From Pseudomonadota bacterium (GTDB taxonomy: Bacteria; Desulfobacterota; Anaeroferrophillalia; Anaeroferrophillales; Tharpellaceae), in the NCBI GenBank assembly GCA_015486505.1, contig WFRP01000250.1, positions 1 through 6,372 on the forward strand: DNA of 6,372 bases. The letters are read 5' to 3'. Both the position numbers and the translations under genes were made by a program. The notes below the pieces were generated by a model. The model saw only the letters and a list, made by a program, of their open reading frames with translations. It was not told the DNA's origin and searched no databases. Within the stretch, counting starts at the first letter, position 1; each line of letters opens with the position of its first letter. Below, piece by piece: positions 4,743 to 6,372 of this stretch.

Positions 4743-5984
4743 CTATTTCAGCAGGGGGTTGACGTTCTGGAAGATTCTCCAGCCGGATTCGTTTATATGC
4801 GCGGCGGCCACCGGATCAACCTTGCCCGTAACCCAGATCTCTTTGTCTTTTACACCTTCAATCCGGGTTAAGCCGCGGTTGATGGCGGCAAATTTTCGGG
4901 CAACCGTTTTCGTCCAGAGTATGTAATCCAAAGGCAGGGGCAGGATAAGCTTGCCGTTTTGACTCATCAGGAAGGGGCGGCCGCTGATGGTGCCGATATG
5001 AGCGGCCGGGGCAACCCGGCTGTTATAGTCAGCCATCACCTGGGCGGTTACCTGGTAAAGCAGGGCTCCGGTTGACTCAGTTGCCAAAGTCGCCGCGGCA
5101 ATGAAAAAATTCCGGCCGTCAACGCCTTTCATAGTTTCGAGCTCGCCCACCAGAATAGTCCGGGTCTCCGGGTCGTAGTTGGTGTTGTTGAAAAAGGCTT
5201 CGATAAGCTCCGGATTAACTCCCATAGCCTGCAGTTTCTTTTCGTTAATCTTCAGCAACTCGCCGGGCGGGGTATCGCGCACCAGCCGTTTCATACTGTG
5301 AACCGTCGATGAGACGCGGAAAGTCGTAGCTACCGGCCCGCCGATGGCGGCCATTGACGCCCGCGGCACAATCCCGCCGGCGACGGCGGCCCGGGAGATT
5401 TCGTTGAGGCGCGCTTCAACCGGTTCGTATTTTGTATAGGGGTTAATTCCGAATTCAAAGGCATAAGCCCGTTTGGCGCTGTCGTAGCCTAAAGCAACTT
5501 TCAAAATGTTTGCCTGGTACGGATCACTGCTGTAAATTGAGCGGCCGACATTACTAAAAAAATCGCCGGTGCCTTTAACAATGTTTTTACCGCTTTCGAT
5601 TGGTGAGGTAATCAGTTCCCCGGCCAGCTTGAAGGGGGCTTTAACTCCGGAGACCAGCGAATCCTTGAAGACCCCCTGCCGGGAGAGTTCCTTCATTTTC
5701 GGAAGGGCGTTAAGTTCGTTTATCCGAACCAGGAGTTTAGCATCACTTTCGATGTAGAAAAAGCCGTCATTTGTATTGACGAGATAGGTGTTGATGGCGC
5801 CGTCATTCCGGACCTCTTCGGAGATCTTGTAGTTAATTCCCTGAAGCAGATTCTGCGGCAGGCACTTCGAGGCCTGCAGAGTGGCGGGCGCGTTCTGGTA
5901 AACTTCGTTTCCCGCAACCGCTAAAGCCCCGCAGAGGAGGACGCCGGCTAAAGCCATAATCAGCCCGTTAATAACTTTTTTCAT
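4743..5984 (-). CDS. Secreted protein of unknown function, about 413 residues
   Basis: The protein has a clear Sec signal peptide: basic MKK start, hydrophobic core (residues 5-20) and an A-V-A cleavage site before GNEV (about residue 24). Cys18 is not in a lipobox because leucine precedes it, so this is probably periplasmic or exported and not lipid-anchored. The mature chain has an amphipathic Gly/Ser/Lys-rich stretch (about 107-145), an aromatic segment around residues 160-180, an Ala/Gly-rich segment (about 193-220) and a C-terminal part with PLDYILWTK and EIWVTGKVDP. I recognise no catalytic motif and no named domain. The start at 5984 has AAAGGAGC eight bases upstream. A second in-frame ATG at 6002 with its own AAGGGG would add MKGAYI, but the 5984 start gives the cleaner signal peptide. 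The gene converges on the lipoprotein gene with 33 bp between stops. Confidence 0.85.
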   Translation of the reverse strand: MKKVINGLIMALAGVLLCGALAVAGNEVYQNAPATLQASKCLPQNLLQGINYKISEEVRNDGAINTYLVNTNDGFFYIESDAKLLVRINELNALPKMKELSRQGVFKDSLVSGVKAPFKLAGELITSPIESGKNIVKGTGDFFSNVGRSIYSSDPYQANILKVALGYDSAKRAYAFEFGINPYTKYEPVEARLNEISRAAVAGGIVPRASMAAIGGPVATTFRVSSTVHSMKRLVRDTPPGELLKINEKKLQAMGVNPELIEAFFNNTNYDPETRTILVGELETMKGVDGRNFFIAAATLATESTGALLYQVTAQVMADYNSRVAPAAHIGTISGRPFLMSQNGKLILPLPLDYILWTKTVARKFAAINRGLTRIEGVKDKEIWVTGKVDPVAAAHINESGWRIFQNVNPLLK

Positions 5985-6017
5985 AATATAAGCTCCTTTC
6001 ATAATGTAAGCCCCTTA
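5982..6017 (-). promoter_or_regulatory. Tandemly duplicated ribosome-binding site plus start codon
   Basis: Two 18-bp units lie head to tail (5982-5999 and 6000-6017), matching at 15 of 18 positions. On the minus strand each has a purine-rich Shine-Dalgarno sequence (AAGGGGC, then AAAGGAGC), a short A/T spacer and ATG. As 18 is a multiple of three, both ATGs (6002 and 5984) are in the same frame and lead into the same protein. Confidence 0.75.
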
Positions 6018-6173
6018 GTTAAATTTGTTTTTACACAAAAAAAAGTGGTAACTATTCAGCCGAATCCGGGGTCGGGCGCGGTTTTTCTCCGCTCGGCGTT
6101 AAGATTTCTGTTTTTCCTTTAAGCTCGCTGCGCCCGCCTTGCAAAACTCGCTTACGCTCAAACAGTTGCAATG
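6018..6173. other. Non-coding stretch upstream of the secreted-protein gene
   Basis: It contains an A/T-rich segment (about 6018-6045) where the minus-strand promoter of the secreted-protein gene should lie, although I see no well-spaced -35/-10 pair. Next come an 18-bp inverted-repeat arm (6048-6065) and a G/C-rich stretch leading into R1 copy C. The open frame at 6052-6273 on the minus strand runs out of the repeat in a different frame from the conserved one, and I do not consider it a gene. Confidence 0.55.
6048..6065 (+). repeat. 18-bp inverted-repeat arm, partner at 119-136
   Basis: GTAACTATTCAGCC-G-AAT matches the reverse complement of 119-136 with one mismatch. It stands about 108 bp before R1 copy C. 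With its partner it would bound a composite repeat if the two window ends belong together. Confidence 0.55.
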
Positions 6174-6372
6174 CTAATGCGGGAACAGCTCCCGTAACCC
6201 AAACAGGGCTTTTCAGCCCGTACCCCGAGGGCAATCCGCTGGTCGCACCCCAAGGGCAATCCGTTGGGCGCACCCCAAGGGCAATCCGTTGGGCGCAAAT
6301 AAGTACTCTTATCAGAACATTTTCTGATTATTAAATCTTGTTTTTTGGTGCAGAAAATAACCTGTAAGGTAC
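6174..6372 (+). repeat. Repeat R1, copy C (longest copy, cut at window end)
   Basis: It runs from CTAATGCGGGA to GTAAGGTAC at the last base. From left to right it holds a hairpin GCGGGA/TCCCGT (6179-6195), a second imperfect hairpin around AACAGGGC...GCCCGT, three 25-bp tandem units (6222-6296), ATAAG-TACT-CTTAT, and the AT-rich right end. There ATCAGAA/TTCTGAT (6311-6317 with 6322-6328) competes with ATTTTCTG/CAGAAAAT (6319-6326 with 6351-6358). The minus-strand frame equivalent to that used in the AsmA gene is open through the entire copy and stops only at 6158-6160. Confidence 0.85.
6222..6296 (+). repeat. Three 25-bp tandem units inside R1 copy C
   Basis: Units at 6222-6246, 6247-6271 and 6272-6296 each begin ACCCC and end in CGC. 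The second and third are identical, and the first differs at a few positions. R1 copy A has one equivalent unit and copy B has none, so unit number is a source of length variation in the family. Confidence 0.85.

Noticed and set aside
5907..5984. Lipoprotein signal in the secreted protein (Cys18)
   Set aside because: The residues before the cysteine are V-L-L, and the lipobox needs a small residue directly before it. The A-V-A site a few residues later fits signal peptidase I.
6052..6273. Minus-strand 73-residue open frame upstream of the secreted-protein gene
   Set aside because: It starts within the tandem units of repeat C, in a frame other than the conserved one, and has no plausible ribosome-binding site.
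1..6372. CRISPR array or integron cassette array built from the R1 repeats
   Set aside because: There are only a few copies, in both orientations, kilobases apart and of differing length, with no uniform spacers. The ends lack the paired core sites expected of integron attC sites, and no cas or integrase gene is present.

Overview
This 6.4 kb window reads as a chromosomal piece of a Gram-negative bacterium. The supporting signs are an AsmA-type envelope protein, an outer-membrane-style lipoprotein and Sec-exported proteins. The protein style and the abundance of small palindromic repeats suggest Desulfobacterota (former Deltaproteobacteria) or a relative, probably from a metagenome. That placement is inference only. 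No RNA gene, CRISPR array, transposase or phage gene is visible.

Layout: positions 1-352 are non-coding and repeat-rich (the tail of repeat R1, a hairpin/terminator, then an inverted R1 copy). Positions 353-2830 (minus strand) encode an AsmA-family protein. A further R1 copy lies inside this gene in frame, and the gene's stop codon lies inside another R1 copy. Positions 2831-3590 are a non-coding divergent spacer with two near-identical 174-bp palindromic repeats (R2) and a strong hairpin. Positions 3591-4277 (plus) encode a potassium-channel-like membrane protein with a TLGYGD selectivity filter. Its stop is 27 bp before a small lipoprotein gene (4305-4709) carrying three Y-x-x-D-W-T motifs spaced exactly 36 residues apart. 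Convergent to these, 4743-5984 (minus) encodes an unrecognised secreted protein of about 413 residues with a duplicated ribosome-binding site and start. Positions 6018-6372 are again non-coding and end in a full-length R1 copy.

The genes do not form an obvious pathway. Channel and lipoprotein probably form a two-gene operon, and the other two genes are separate units. All four products belong to the cell envelope.

The most unusual content is repeat family R1 (copies at 1-26, 229-367, 1629-1752 and 6174-6372). It is a small hairpin-rich element ending in CTRATG and GTAAGG-N-ACTAA. Its copies differ greatly in length, yet measured between the terminal tetranucleotides they are 120, 135 and (joining the window ends) 198 bp, all multiples of three. 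All are free of stops in the same reading direction. One copy adds about 40 residues to the AsmA protein. This behaviour resembles the Rickettsia palindromic elements that insert in frame into genes, and I do not recognise this family from elsewhere.
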